A stretch of 64,000 nt of DNA from JAVJRN01 sp040218415 (GTDB lineage: Bacteria; Bacteroidota; Bacteroidia; Cytophagales; Cyclobacteriaceae), in the NCBI GenBank assembly GCA_040218415.1, contig JAVJRN010000032.1, positions 91,569 to 155,568 of the forward strand, written 5' to 3'. This document shows, piece by piece, positions 54,034 to 63,704 of the stretch. Positions within the stretch are counted from its first letter, which is position 1. Each line of letters begins with the position of its first letter. A model generated the notes under the pieces. It was not told the DNA's origin, ran no database searches, and saw only the letters and a program-made list of their open reading frames with translations. The translations under genes were made by a program, and so were the position numbers.

Positions 54034-54561
54034 ATGAAATTATTCATCTCAATACTCTTACTCATACCTGCGATTGGATTTGCACAAAAGTTTAAATCTG
54101 ACAGTTCTTACGTACGGTTCTTTTCTGAAGCTCCATTGGAGAATATAGAAGCGGTAAATATCAAAGGCGCTAGTATTATAGACCTATCCAATGGAAATTT
54201 TGCCTTTTCTGTGCCAGTTAATCAGTTTCGATTTGATAAATCTTTAATGGAGGAACACTTCAATGAAAACTATCTGGAAACTGAAAAATTTCCCAAAACC
54301 ACATTTACAGGTTCTTTTAAACCTGCCGATTTGGTAAACGGAGAGCAAACCGTCTCTGCTATTGGTGAGTTTAACCTTCATGGTCAAACCAAACCAGTAA
54401 ATATTGAAGGAACGGTTATTAAAGATAATGGTCAGGTTACGATTAAAGCTGTTTTTGATATAAAATTGGTTGACTATAAAATCAAAATACCAAAAGCTGT
54501 CTTTTATAACATTGCAGAAGAAGTAGAAGTCACCGTTTATTTTGAATACAAAGAATTATGA
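54034..54561 (+). CDS. YceI-family periplasmic protein
   Basis: 175 residues with signal peptide MKLFISILLLIPAIGFA. Lipocalin-like YceI blocks: SSYVRFFSEAPLENIEAVNIKG, FRFDKSLMEEHFNENYLETEKFPKTTFTGSF and FNLHGQTKPVNIEGTVI. YceI-like proteins bind isoprenoids such as ubiquinone/menaquinone precursors. This fits a periplasmic electron-transfer unit with the cytochrome-like gene upstream. It overlaps the next gene by 4 bp. Confidence 0.9.
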   Translation: MKLFISILLLIPAIGFAQKFKSDSSYVRFFSEAPLENIEAVNIKGASIIDLSNGNFAFSVPVNQFRFDKSLMEEHFNENYLETEKFPKTTFTGSFKPADLVNGEQTVSAIGEFNLHGQTKPVNIEGTVIKDNGQVTIKAVFDIKLVDYKIKIPKAVFYNIAEEVEVTVYFEYKEL

Positions 54562-55454
54562 GAAGGATTTACATTTTCATACTCATCGCTGGTCTTTTAA
54601 GTCCGGCCTATGGTCAGGACGACTTGTTGGATATGCTTGGTGACGAGCCGCCTTCCAACGAACCCGTGACCTCTACCTTCAAAAGCACGAGACTTATCAA
54701 TGGCCATACCATAGAAACCAGAACGCAAGGCGTATTGGAATTCATCATCGGCCATCGTTTCGGAAGATTAAACGAAGGAGGAGAGAATCTATGGGGGCTT
54801 GATTTTGCACAAATTCGCTTAGGATTGGAATATGGTGTGACTGACAATTTAAATATTGGGATTGGTAGGTCTGGGGTTGACAAAACGTTTGATCTTTTTG
54901 CTAAATACAAGTTTCTACGTCAATCGAATACAGTACCTGTTTCAGCGGCTTTATTTTTGAGTGGTGCGAGAAGAGCCGATAGCTTTTTTGAAAATCAGGT
55001 GGAAGGATTGGGTATTCCATTTGAAGGGAAGTTTCGGAACGCTTATACCTATCAAGTACTCATTGCAAGAAAAATATCGAGTGCGCTTTCATTGCAAGTG
55101 TCACCTACGATCATTCATCGCAATTATGTAGCAACTAGCGAAGAACCCAATGATTTAATAGCGCTTGGTATGGGCGGAAGGTATAAAATCACCAACCGAG
55201 TAACGATCAACGCGGAATACTTCCCTACTTTCAACCAAGACAGTGACAATTATAAAAATGCTATCGCCATAGGTGTAGACCTAGAAACAGGCGGCCATGT
55301 ATTTCAATTGCACCTCACCAATGCTCAGCGACTACAGGAAAGGGGCTTTATCGGTGAAACTACGGGCAATTTCTTTGACGGAGACATTCATTTCGGGTTT
55401 AATATCTCGCGAGTCTTCAATGTTGCTGTCAAAGAAAATATACCCAAAGGCTAA
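54558..55454 (+). CDS. DUF5777-family outer-membrane beta-barrel protein
   Basis: 298 residues, signal peptide MRRIYIFILIAGLLSPAYGQ. INGHTIETRTQGVLEFIIGHRFGRLNEGGENLWGLDFAQIRLGLEYGVTDNLNIGIGRSGVDKTFDLFAKYKFLRQ is the distinctive block of the DUF5777 barrels of Bacteroidota, which cluster with YceI and cytochrome-like genes. The barrel likely sits in the outer membrane and supports an electron-transfer or thiosulfate-like pathway; the exact reaction is unknown. Confidence 0.85.
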   Translation: MRRIYIFILIAGLLSPAYGQDDLLDMLGDEPPSNEPVTSTFKSTRLINGHTIETRTQGVLEFIIGHRFGRLNEGGENLWGLDFAQIRLGLEYGVTDNLNIGIGRSGVDKTFDLFAKYKFLRQSNTVPVSAALFLSGARRADSFFENQVEGLGIPFEGKFRNAYTYQVLIARKISSALSLQVSPTIIHRNYVATSEEPNDLIALGMGGRYKITNRVTINAEYFPTFNQDSDNYKNAIAIGVDLETGGHVFQLHLTNAQRLQERGFIGETTGNFFDGDIHFGFNISRVFNVAVKENIPKG

Positions 55455-55512
55455 GCCTAAAAAGCCATTTTAAAGAAAAGCGTGTTTTTTAAATAAAATT
55501 GCTGACCCCATG

Positions 55513-55543
55513 TTTTGATTTTTAGAAAGAACGACTACTTTTG
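55513..55543 (+). promoter_or_regulatory. Promoter of tRNA-Gln
   Basis: -33 TTTTG (55513-55517) and -7 TACTTTTG (55536-55543), 18 bp apart, matching the Bacteroidota consensus TTTG / TAnnTTTG. The tRNA begins 10 nt after the -7 box. Confidence 0.75.
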
Positions 55544-55552
55544 CAGTCGAAT

Positions 55553-55625
55553 TGGCCTATAGTGTAACTGGCAACACGTCTGGTTTTGGTCCAGAAGAGT
55601 CTAGGTTCGAGCCCTAGTAGGCCAA
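55553..55625 (+). tRNA. tRNA-Gln (TTG)
   Basis: Acceptor stem TGGCCTA/TAGGCCA with discriminator A, anticodon arm TCTGG-TTTTGGT-CCAGA with anticodon TTG, T-arm CTAGG-TTCGAGC-CCTAG. The CCA is not fully encoded. 73 nt. Confidence 0.95.
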
Positions 55626-55627
55626 CT

Positions 55628-55650
55628 AATCCCGGCAAAGCGCCGGGATT
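55628..55650 (+). terminator. Hairpin after tRNA-Gln
   Basis: 9-bp stem AATCCCGGC / GCCGGGATT with a 5-nt loop, then T-rich CTTTGTTT. It separates the tRNA from prs. Confidence 0.7.
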
Positions 55651-55671
55651 CTTTGTTTAGAAGCAAAATAA

Positions 55672-56604
55672 ATGTCAGCAGTAAAGATTTTTTCGGGTAA
55701 AGGTTCAAGTGTTTTGGCAAACAAAATTGCTGAACAATACGGCCAGCCGCTCGGAAATAGTACCTCACAAAAATTTAGTGATGGCGAGCTCAGCTTCAGC
55801 TACAATGAATCTATTCGAGGTAATAATCTTTTTATCGTTCAATCTACCGTTCCTCCTTCTGATAATATTTTAGAGTTACTACTCATGGTAGATGCTGCTA
55901 GAAGAGCGAGTGTGGAGCAGGTAACCGTCGTAATGCCATACTTTGGTTATGCGCGACAAGACAGAAAAGATCGACCAAGAGTGTCCATTGCGGCAAAGTT
56001 GATGGCTAATCTGCTAACAGCTGCTGGCGCTAACCGTTTGATGACGATGGATTTACATGCTGGTCAGATTCAAGGCTTTTTTGATATACCAGTTGATCAC
56101 CTCGATGGCACAGCCATTTTTGTTCCTTATGTCAAATCTCTGAACCTTGAAAACTTGATCTTCGCATCTCCTGACGTAGGAGGCACGGCAAGAGCACGCG
56201 CTTTTGCAAAGCACTTCCAAGTAGACATGGTGGTGTGCGACAAACATAGAAAAAGAGCCAACGAAATTGCTTCAATGCAAGTCATTGGTAATGTTGAAGG
56301 AAAAGATGTCATCTTGGTAGACGACATGGCCGATACTGCGGGTACGATTTCGAAGGCGGGGAATTTGTTGAAGGAGAAAGGAGCTTCCAGCGTGAGAGCC
56401 ATTTGCACCCATCCTATCCTCTCGGGCAAGGCATATGAGAATATCGAAAATTCAGCTTTGACTGAAATGATTGTTACCGATACGATACCTCTGAAACAAT
56501 CAAGTGAAAAAATTACGGTTTTGACTGTTGCTGACCTTTTCGCGAAAGCGATTAGGAAAGTACACGACAATGAATCAATAAGCGCATTATTTATTAACAA
56601 CTAA
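55672..56604 (+). CDS. prs: Ribose-phosphate pyrophosphokinase
   Basis: 310 residues. Signature blocks: FSDGELSFSYNESIRGNNLFIVQST, YFGYARQDRKDRPRVSIAAKL, MTMDLHAGQIQGFFDIPVDHL and the PRPP-binding loop VILVDDMADTAGT. Makes PRPP from ribose 5-phosphate and ATP, feeding purine synthesis (purL nearby) and amino-acid pathways. Likely co-transcribed with rplY (26-bp gap). Confidence 0.96.
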   Translation: MSAVKIFSGKGSSVLANKIAEQYGQPLGNSTSQKFSDGELSFSYNESIRGNNLFIVQSTVPPSDNILELLLMVDAARRASVEQVTVVMPYFGYARQDRKDRPRVSIAAKLMANLLTAAGANRLMTMDLHAGQIQGFFDIPVDHLDGTAIFVPYVKSLNLENLIFASPDVGGTARARAFAKHFQVDMVVCDKHRKRANEIASMQVIGNVEGKDVILVDDMADTAGTISKAGNLLKEKGASSVRAICTHPILSGKAYENIENSALTEMIVTDTIPLKQSSEKITVLTVADLFAKAIRKVHDNESISALFINN

Positions 56605-56630
56605 TATTATTAACAACTAATATACAAACT

Positions 56631-57233
56631 ATGAAAACTGTTGAGATTATAGGGTATAAAAGAGCAAATCTCGGCAAGTCTGAATCAAAAAGACTTAGAG
56701 CCGAGGGTTATGTTCCATCTGTACTTTATGGAGGCAAAGAGCAAATCCATTTTTACGCTCCAATGATTCTTTTTAGAGAAATCGTTTACACTGATCAAGC
56801 TCATTTTGTCGAGTTAAATATTGAAGGTGATATTCACAAGGCCATCATGCAGGATCTTCAATTTCACCCAGTAAGTGAAGTTATTTTACATGCAGATTTT
56901 CTTGAGCTATTTACTGGTGTAAAAATCAAGATGGACATTCCTATTGAAACCGTTGGTTTAGCACCAGGTATAAAGTCAGGTGGTAAACTGGTTAAAAAAC
57001 TGAGATATATCACGGTGAAAGCATTACCAAAAAATATGCCTTCGACCATTGAAATCAATGTTTCAAGCTTAGGTCTTGGAAAGTCGTTCAAAGTCGGAGA
57101 TTTGGTAGCTGATAATTATGAGATTCTTAATAGCCCATTAGTGACTATTGTAGGAATCGAGATTCCACGAGCACTTCGTGGAAAAAGCACATCTGAGCTT
57201 GAAGAAGAAGAGGGCGAAGAAGAAGGCGATTAA
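56631..57233 (+). CDS. rplY: 50S ribosomal protein L25 (CTC form)
   Basis: 200 residues, i.e. L25 with the C-terminal CTC extension. Features: EIIGYKRANLGKSESKRLRAEGYVPSVLYGG, then IMQDLQFHPVSEVILHADFLEL, the TL5/CTC beta domain, and an acidic tail LEEEEGEEEGD. Binds 5S rRNA. The prs-rplY-pth order is a classic bacterial arrangement and supports all three calls. Confidence 0.94.
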   Translation: MKTVEIIGYKRANLGKSESKRLRAEGYVPSVLYGGKEQIHFYAPMILFREIVYTDQAHFVELNIEGDIHKAIMQDLQFHPVSEVILHADFLELFTGVKIKMDIPIETVGLAPGIKSGGKLVKKLRYITVKALPKNMPSTIEINVSSLGLGKSFKVGDLVADNYEILNSPLVTIVGIEIPRALRGKSTSELEEEEGEEEGD

Positions 57234-57257
57234 TTCTTACCAACAAATTATAATATT

Positions 57258-57288
57258 AAAACCTGCTCTGAGAGCAGGTTTTTTTTTG
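57258..57288 (+). terminator. Terminator after rplY
   Basis: Stem AAACCTGCT / AGCAGGTTT with a 5-nt loop and a run of nine T. Confidence 0.85.
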
Positions 57289-57420
57289 CTCAATATTTTA
57301 ATTCTCAATTCATCACATTTGAATGAGAGCACTCACTCTAGCAGGTTTGTTGGCATAAAAAGCTAGAAATTTTACTCTTGTACCGAACACTTCATGCTGC
57401 ATTCATTATTTTTGAAAGCT

Positions 57421-57978
57421 ATGAAATATTTGATCCTCGGGCTTGGTAATATTGGAGCAGAATACGAGCTCACCCGTCATAATATTGGATTTCTAATACT
57501 TGACAGATTGGCTGATAAGCAAAACGCAAAGTTTGAGCAAGGTCGTCATTCCTTTTTTACGGAAGTCAAATATAAAGGTCGAACACTCATACTTGTAAAA
57601 CCAACAACCTATATGAACCTTAGCGGCAAAGCCGCGAACTATTGGCTACAAGAGCTTAAAATTCCCAGAGAAAACTTATTAGTCATTACTGACGACCTTG
57701 CCCTACCCTATGGAAAGTTAAGATTGAAAGGCAAAGGGTCTGCCGGAGGTCACAACGGGTTGAAAAATATCGAAGAGCTCATCGGTGGACAAAATTATGC
57801 AAGACTGAGATTTGGTGTTGGTGATGATTATAACAAAGGCAAGCAAATTGATTATGTCCTTAGTCCATTTAACAAAAAAGAAATGGAAGAAATAGTCTTA
57901 AACATAGACCAGGCAATAGATGCAACTTATGCGTTCACCACCATTGGACTAGCGCGAGCCATGAACCAATTCAACTGA
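57421..57978 (+). CDS. pth: Peptidyl-tRNA hydrolase
   Basis: 185 residues from MKYLILGLGNIGAEY. The 9-residue longer frame (57394) lacks support; the family begins at the GLGN strand. Active-site His in ELTRHNIGF, then LVKPTTYMNLSG, ITDDLALPYGKLRLKGKGSAGGHNGLKNIEELIGGQNYARLRFGVG. Cleaves peptidyl-tRNA released by drop-off. Monocistronic after the rplY terminator. Confidence 0.94.
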   Translation: MKYLILGLGNIGAEYELTRHNIGFLILDRLADKQNAKFEQGRHSFFTEVKYKGRTLILVKPTTYMNLSGKAANYWLQELKIPRENLLVITDDLALPYGKLRLKGKGSAGGHNGLKNIEELIGGQNYARLRFGVGDDYNKGKQIDYVLSPFNKKEMEEIVLNIDQAIDATYAFTTIGLARAMNQFN

Positions 57979-58075
57979 AACCATCACCGTTCATTGAATA
58001 ATTGTAACCTTTGAGATGGGTTTGAGTAAATCCTTGCGTCCTTTCCAATAATTTTCGAGCTAACTTAGAAAGACA

Positions 58076-60427
58076 ATGCCCTATTATTTCAAAATTCTTC
58101 TTAGAAATTTTCTACGCCATAGAACCTCTTCCCTCATCAATGTTATTGGTCTCACCACTGGGTTAGCTTGTGCACTCTTCATCTATCTCTGGGTTTTAGA
58201 TGAGTTTGAAACTGACAAGTTTCATGAAAATGACGCTCGCTTGTATAGAGTTATGGAATTTCAGACTTATTCAAATCAAACTTTTGCTACGAATTCAACA
58301 CCCGGAGTTTTGGCGGAATCCCTGAAAAACGATTTCCCAGAAATACAATATGCAGCAACTACCACATGGATTAGCAAATCGCTTTTAGCCCACGAAAACA
58401 TTTATTTTAAAGAAGAGGGCTTTTTCGTGGGAGAAGACTTCTTTAATATTTTCACTTACCCGCTCTTGGCAGGTAATGCTGATCAAGTCTTGCAGAGCAA
58501 AAAATCAATTTGTATTTCAAGAAGTGTCGCCGAGAAATTCTTTGGTTCGGTGGACGAAGCTGTTGGAAAACAGATCAGGTATGAAGATGAACGCGATTTT
58601 ATTGTTTCTGGCGTTTTTGAAAATATCAGTCCAAAATCTACCTCTCAGTTTGACTTTGTGTTATCCTTTGAAGTTTTCAAAGATGATAATGAATGGGTAA
58701 CCGATTGGGGTAATAATGGCCCAAATACGTTTATCATTATTGCTGAAAATACGAGTCCGGCAGAGATAACCAGTAAAATTTCAGATTATGTTAGAAGAAA
58801 AAGCGTAAACAGCAACGTAGACCTATTTCTTAAAAGCTATTCTGAACAGTATTTATATGGCAAGTACACCAACGGGAAGCCAGATGGAGGGCGCATTGAT
58901 TATGTGAAACTTTTTTCAGTTATTGCTATTTTCATTTTAATAATTGCGTGCATCAATTTCATGAACCTCTCTACGGCACGCGCTTCCAAAAGAGCACATG
59001 AAATCGGCGTAAAAAAGGCGCTTGGTGCTGATAGAAATACTTTAATCAGGCAGTTTATTGGTGAAGCATTGCTTATTTCCGGATTATCCATGGCTCTTGC
59101 TATCTTTATTGTTCTATTGCTGTTGCCTCAGTTCAATATAATTACTGAAAAAAGTATAGTCTTTTATTTTGATACTCAATTGGCAGCAATGTCTAGTGTT
59201 ACGGTATTTTTCACGGGAATAATTGCTGGTAGTTATCCAGCACTGTACTTAACAAAGTTCAGTCCTGTAGCAGTATTAAAAGGAGATATCAAAAGCTCTT
59301 CAGGTGAGATTTGGGCTAGAAAAGGCTTGGTCATTTTCCAGTTTACCATTACTATTATCCTACTCATTGGCGTATTTGTCATCTATCAACAGATGCAATA
59401 TGCCTACTCCAAAAATCTGGGTTATGATAGAGAAAACGTGATATTCTTTAATCAAGATGGTAGTATTCAAGAAAATAGTGAAGCATTTCTCAATGAGCTC
59501 AGAAAAATTCCCGGCGTTGTGTATGCTTCCAGTTCGAGTCACTCCATGACTGGCCAAATGAACAATACGAGCGGTATAGAATGGCGAGACAAGTCACCGG
59601 AATCAAACATACTTTTCGAGAATTTCGCCGTAGGATTTGACTTCCAAAGGACCATGGGTTTTGAACTTGCAACTGGAAGATGGTTTGATAAGACTTTTGG
59701 TTCTGATAGCACTAAAATTGTGATGAATGAAACAGCCGTAAAGGTGATGGGTTTTACAGCTGAAAATGCAATTGGTGAAAACATCAAACTTTGGCAAGAA
59801 TACGACCTTGAAATAATCGGCGTACTAAAAGACTTCCACTTTCAATCAATTCACTCAAAGGTAGACCCTGCTATGTTTCGACTGTCTGAAACCTCAAACA
59901 TAGCTACACGAATACAATCAGGTGATCAAGTAAGTACAATAAATGCGATAAAGTCACTCTATGAGTCTTTTAATCCTGGTTTTATTTTTGACTATAATTT
60001 TCTTGATCAGAGTTATCAAAAACTTTATAGCTCTGAAAAACGGATTGCAACACTCTCCTCCTACTTTGCCGGATTCGCTATATTGATTTCTTGCTTAGGA
60101 TTATTTGGGTTAGCAAGCTTCACCGCCGAGCGTCGACTAAAGGAGATTGGCATTAGGAAAGTTTTAGGTGCGAGTACATCTCAGATTGTCCTTATGTTGA
60201 GTAACGACTTTACACGTCTGATAATCATTTCTATATTTATCGCATTACCCATCTCCTATTATTTTATGGGGCAATGGCTGGATAATTTTGCTTATAAAAT
60301 CGAATTGAGCCTCTGGACTTTTGTTACAGCAGCATTGGTTTCACTTATGATTGCATGGTTGACTGTGAGTTTCCAAGCCTTAAAAGCAGCGAATATCAAT
60401 CCGGCCAAGTGTTTAAAAGACGAGTAA
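58076..60427 (+). CDS. FtsX/MacB-like ABC-type permease (duplicated)
   Basis: 783 residues with two FtsX-like halves. Each half has an N-terminal helix, a periplasmic MacB-like domain and three C-terminal helices. The first permease block is ARASKRAHEIGVKKALGADRNTLIRQFIGEALLISGLSMALAIFIVLLLL; the second is TAERRLKEIGIRKVLGASTSQIVLMLSNDFTRLIIISIFIALPISYYF. No ATP-binding partner is adjacent. Such orphan permeases are common in Cytophagales and may act in lipoprotein or toxin export or signalling. Confidence 0.9.
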   Translation: MPYYFKILLRNFLRHRTSSLINVIGLTTGLACALFIYLWVLDEFETDKFHENDARLYRVMEFQTYSNQTFATNSTPGVLAESLKNDFPEIQYAATTTWISKSLLAHENIYFKEEGFFVGEDFFNIFTYPLLAGNADQVLQSKKSICISRSVAEKFFGSVDEAVGKQIRYEDERDFIVSGVFENISPKSTSQFDFVLSFEVFKDDNEWVTDWGNNGPNTFIIIAENTSPAEITSKISDYVRRKSVNSNVDLFLKSYSEQYLYGKYTNGKPDGGRIDYVKLFSVIAIFILIIACINFMNLSTARASKRAHEIGVKKALGADRNTLIRQFIGEALLISGLSMALAIFIVLLLLPQFNIITEKSIVFYFDTQLAAMSSVTVFFTGIIAGSYPALYLTKFSPVAVLKGDIKSSSGEIWARKGLVIFQFTITIILLIGVFVIYQQMQYAYSKNLGYDRENVIFFNQDGSIQENSEAFLNELRKIPGVVYASSSSHSMTGQMNNTSGIEWRDKSPESNILFENFAVGFDFQRTMGFELATGRWFDKTFGSDSTKIVMNETAVKVMGFTAENAIGENIKLWQEYDLEIIGVLKDFHFQSIHSKVDPAMFRLSETSNIATRIQSGDQVSTINAIKSLYESFNPGFIFDYNFLDQSYQKLYSSEKRIATLSSYFAGFAILISCLGLFGLASFTAERRLKEIGIRKVLGASTSQIVLMLSNDFTRLIIISIFIALPISYYFMGQWLDNFAYKIELSLWTFVTAALVSLMIAWLTVSFQALKAANINPAKCLKDE

Positions 60428-60535
60428 GTATAACACTCACTTTGACAAAAAATCTATGTGGCGTTCGATCATGTTCGTCAAAAACAAAGATGCTAAATTT
60501 GTCTTCTCATTATTTGACCGGACAAAATCAATTTC

Positions 60536-60829
60536 ATGACAGAACACAACATTGCCTTAGGGCTACAAATCGTACCTTTAAGAACTGAAAAGCACGCATA
60601 TGACTTAATCGATGAAGCTATAGCTGTGATACAAAAATCTGGCGTTAGATATAGCATTACCCCGTTTGAGACAGTAATGGAAGGCAAATATTCGGAGCTT
60701 ATGTCGATTGCTGAAAACGCACAAAAGGCCGTACTCGATGCTGGAGCAGATGAATGTTTGATCTATTACCGTATTCAACTTCGAAAGTCCGGTGATGTCA
60801 GTTTTGAAGAGAAAAACCTGAACAGATAA
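60536..60829 (+). CDS. MTH1187/YkoF-like thiamine-binding protein
   Basis: 97 residues. ALGLQIVPLRTEKHAYDLIDEAIAVIQKSGVRYSITPFETVMEGKYSELMSIAENAQKAVLDAGADECLIYYRIQL matches the small ferredoxin-like fold (DUF77/MTH1187) that binds thiamine or hydroxymethylpyrimidine-like ligands. Two bases separate it from the flavoprotein downstream, so they form an operon. Confidence 0.88.
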   Translation: MTEHNIALGLQIVPLRTEKHAYDLIDEAIAVIQKSGVRYSITPFETVMEGKYSELMSIAENAQKAVLDAGADECLIYYRIQLRKSGDVSFEEKNLNR

Positions 60830-60831
60830 TC

Positions 60832-62052
60832 TTGAAGGGCGTATTTGATGTGCTCGTTGTAGGTGGAGGAGCCGCTGGTTTTTTTACTGCCATCAACATT
60901 GCAGAAAAAAACAAGCATCTTAAAATTGCGATTCTGGAAAAATCCAACAAACTTTTGAGTAAAGTGAAAATATCTGGAGGTGGAAGATGCAACGTCACAA
61001 ATCAAAGAGACTCTCCTTCAGAGTTAACCAAATTCTACCCAAGAGGAGAGAAAAAACTGTATCCAGTATTTAAACATTTTGGCACAAAAGAGATGCGCGA
61101 ATGGCTTGAAAACCATGGCGTAAAAGTAAAATCAGAGAACGATCATAGGGTTTTTCCGATAAGCGATTCTTCCCAAACGATCATCGATTGCTTTCTCAAC
61201 CTCGCTCGCAAATTCAAAGTCGATATTTTTCAAAAAGTATCTATTACCGACATTTTATCAGTTGATGAACTATGGAAAATATCAACCCATAATGAGGTTT
61301 ATCATGCTAAAAAACTAGTTATTGCTACAGGCTCATCTCCATCATTTTGGAACACATTGCATGACAACCTTGGACTTAAAATAGCTCCTCCCGTTCCTTC
61401 ACTATTTACTTTTAATATCAAGGACTCCCGCATCCATGGTCTTGAAGGCATAGCATTTAAAAACTGTACGATCAAAGTTGTTGGTTCTAAAATACAGGAA
61501 GAAGGTCCACTCCTACTTACTCATTGGGGAATGAGCGGACCAGCAATTTTAAAAATGTCTGCCCGAGGCGCACTTGATCTTGCTAAAGTGAACTATCAAT
61601 TCAATGTAATGATCAATTACACTGGGGAGAGCTACCAACAGGTTCAATCCCACCTTTTAGATGTAAAAGAAAAGCATCCTAAAAAGCAAGTTCACAACCT
61701 AAGTCTATTTGATATTCCCAAAAGGTTTTGGATCAGATTGTGCAAGTACTGTGAAATAAACAATGACGAAATTTTCGCTGAATTGAGTAAAAAGCAAATG
61801 AATCGTCTTGTGGAAGAATTAGCTCAGGGCTTATATGAGGTAAATGGGAAAAGTACATTTAAAGAAGAATTCGTTACTGCGGGTGGTGTCCTCTTAGAAG
61901 AAATAGATTTGAATACTTATGAATGTAAGCGCTTCCCGAATTTATATTTAGCTGGTGAGGTTTTAAATATTGATGCGCTAACTGGTGGCTTTAACTTTCA
62001 AGCCTGCTGGTCGGCAGGTTGGATTATTTCTGAAAGTATAACCAGTAAGTAA
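60832..62052 (+). CDS. BaiN/HI0933-like FAD-dependent oxidoreductase
   Basis: 406 residues, apparently starting at TTG 60832. FDVLVVGGGAAGFFTAINIAE is the FAD Rossmann motif, ISGGGRCNVTN is the signature of the HI0933 (YhiN/BaiN) family, and LEGIAFKNC, THWGMSGPAILKMS and FVTAGGVLLEEID followed by LYLAGEVLNIDALTGGFNFQACWSAGWI are the rest. The reaction in most bacteria is unknown, although the related gut enzyme BaiN reduces bile-acid intermediates. Confidence 0.9.
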   Translation: MKGVFDVLVVGGGAAGFFTAINIAEKNKHLKIAILEKSNKLLSKVKISGGGRCNVTNQRDSPSELTKFYPRGEKKLYPVFKHFGTKEMREWLENHGVKVKSENDHRVFPISDSSQTIIDCFLNLARKFKVDIFQKVSITDILSVDELWKISTHNEVYHAKKLVIATGSSPSFWNTLHDNLGLKIAPPVPSLFTFNIKDSRIHGLEGIAFKNCTIKVVGSKIQEEGPLLLTHWGMSGPAILKMSARGALDLAKVNYQFNVMINYTGESYQQVQSHLLDVKEKHPKKQVHNLSLFDIPKRFWIRLCKYCEINNDEIFAELSKKQMNRLVEELAQGLYEVNGKSTFKEEFVTAGGVLLEEIDLNTYECKRFPNLYLAGEVLNIDALTGGFNFQACWSAGWIISESITSK

Positions 62053-62173
62053 TTGCGGCCGGTAATCATTTTAGTCATAGTGAGATTACTTCGTAAAACT
62101 TTTAATTGAAATAATATTGCAAGGTGATGCGAAATACAACAATTCGACTACCAAGAAATTTCACCTTTTTGTC

Positions 62174-62746
62174 TCAAAAATTCAACTTCCCCTTAGCAAA
62201 ATCAAGAATCGTTTCCATTCTCATTCTGTCATTGAGCCCTCTGGCATAATGTACCACTCTGACCATTCCATTTTCATCAATGAGAAACTCCGCAGGAATG
62301 GTATTAATCGACTCTTTCCCCTCCATCGTATGCACTGGTAAGCCTTTCAATTTTGCTCTTATCGCTATTGGAAATATAGATGTGATATGACTAATTGCTG
62401 ATTTTAGTTTGGAGTTTTCAATGCCATAGTGTTCATACCAAACCTTTTTTGGATCCGCTATAAGTGGTATAGGATTGAGCTCAGCATGAAATTTATGTTT
62501 AAGCAGTGTTTTTTTTGTCGATTCAAAGAAGAAAATCATTGATAAGCCTAATTGCTCAAACTCCTGTTGATACTTTTTCAGGTTATGAACTCTCACATTG
62601 CAAAACGGACAACCTGCATGTCTAAAAAAACCAACCAACACCTTTTTACCCTTATAATTATTGAGGTCTATTTCCTCGTCGAAAACATCAGTCAACGCAA
62701 ACATAGGTGCCGTTTGATTGACTTTAATAGTAACACTTTCTGCCAT
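62174..62746 (-). CDS. Peroxiredoxin-like protein (AhpC/TSA)
   Basis: 190 residues. Thioredoxin fold with VGFFRHAGCPFCNVRVHNLKKYQQEF; the CPFC stands where peroxiredoxins have the peroxidatic Cys, giving a thioredoxin-like CxxC. FFESTKKTLLKHKF and NTIPAEFLIDENGMVRVVHYARGLNDRM follow. Peroxide reduction is probable. Possible redox partner or regulator unknown. Confidence 0.82.
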   Translation of the reverse strand: MAESVTIKVNQTAPMFALTDVFDEEIDLNNYKGKKVLVGFFRHAGCPFCNVRVHNLKKYQQEFEQLGLSMIFFFESTKKTLLKHKFHAELNPIPLIADPKKVWYEHYGIENSKLKSAISHITSIFPIAIRAKLKGLPVHTMEGKESINTIPAEFLIDENGMVRVVHYARGLNDRMRMETILDFAKGKLNF

Positions 62747-63003
62747 TTTAGTACATTTTTATTTACCCATAATTACGATAGAAGTAATCACATTAGATGT
62801 TTCCAAATAAGAATTATTCAACTTCAATATGATATCGATTTCAACTCGTTTTTAAAAGGTCGCGACCTCTAATGAAAACAAATAACTATGGAAGAATCAA
62901 AAATTCATAGTGAGAAGAGTTCGACTGTTCAGTAGTTGTAACCTAAATTCAAACTAGCGAAAATTGATGGAACTAATTTGACACTATAGCGTTTCAAAGG
63001 GCT

Positions 63004-63552
63004 ATGGAAAAAAGTGAACTGAAGAGAGAGATTATTACTGCGCTGGATGGTGCAGATGAGCAGTTATTAAGAATTTTAAATGCAGTTATCGGAGAGTATA
63101 AGCCAGTACACGAGGAGAACACCGACCTCTATCGACTGGTATATACAAGTGCCAGAACGAAACAATGCACCGAACAGGATATTGAGGAAATATTGCTAAC
63201 TGCAAGGAAAAATAATGCGAAACTGGGAATTACAGGAATGCTGATTCATACCAGCACAAGATTTCTGCAAATCCTTGAAGGAGAGCACGACAAAGTAATG
63301 AGACTCTATAATACAATAGAAAAAGACCCTCGCCATATTGCTTCACGAATGCGGTTTTGTGAAAAAGTTGATCAAAGGTACTTTTCAGAGTGGAATATGG
63401 CCTTCAAACAAATTGACTCTGATGCAATTCAATTCAACACAAACATTACTAAAGAGCAACTTGACAATTACGATTCAATGCTTGATGGGGACATCAACTC
63501 CTATAGAGATCATGGAATGCGAATTCTAAAAATCTTTCTACAGTCTGTTTGA
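63004..63552 (+). CDS. BLUF-domain blue-light sensor
   Basis: 182 residues. A 40-residue N-terminal helix (KREIITALDGADEQLLRILNAVIGEYKP) is followed by BLUF: DLYRLVYTSARTKQCTEQDIEEILLTARKNNAKLGITGMLIHTSTRFLQILEGEHDKVMRLY. The flavin-switch residues are present: the LVYTSA tyrosine, the ARKNN asparagine, the FLQILEG glutamine and the semi-conserved Trp/Met in FSEWNMAF. No output domain is fused, so it should signal through protein-protein contact, perhaps via the N-terminal helix. Confidence 0.9.
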   Translation: MEKSELKREIITALDGADEQLLRILNAVIGEYKPVHEENTDLYRLVYTSARTKQCTEQDIEEILLTARKNNAKLGITGMLIHTSTRFLQILEGEHDKVMRLYNTIEKDPRHIASRMRFCEKVDQRYFSEWNMAFKQIDSDAIQFNTNITKEQLDNYDSMLDGDINSYRDHGMRILKIFLQSV

Positions 63553-63704
63553 AAAAGTAAGTGATCATTGGAAGTAGTTCATCTAATATATGCACCTAAT
63601 CATTGAGCAAATGGTGCTGTTCGACGAAAGTCACCTTAAGGTAACATCTAGATAGTGTTTCTTTGACGTATATAATTAAAAAATATACTCAAACCATCCA
63701 TACC

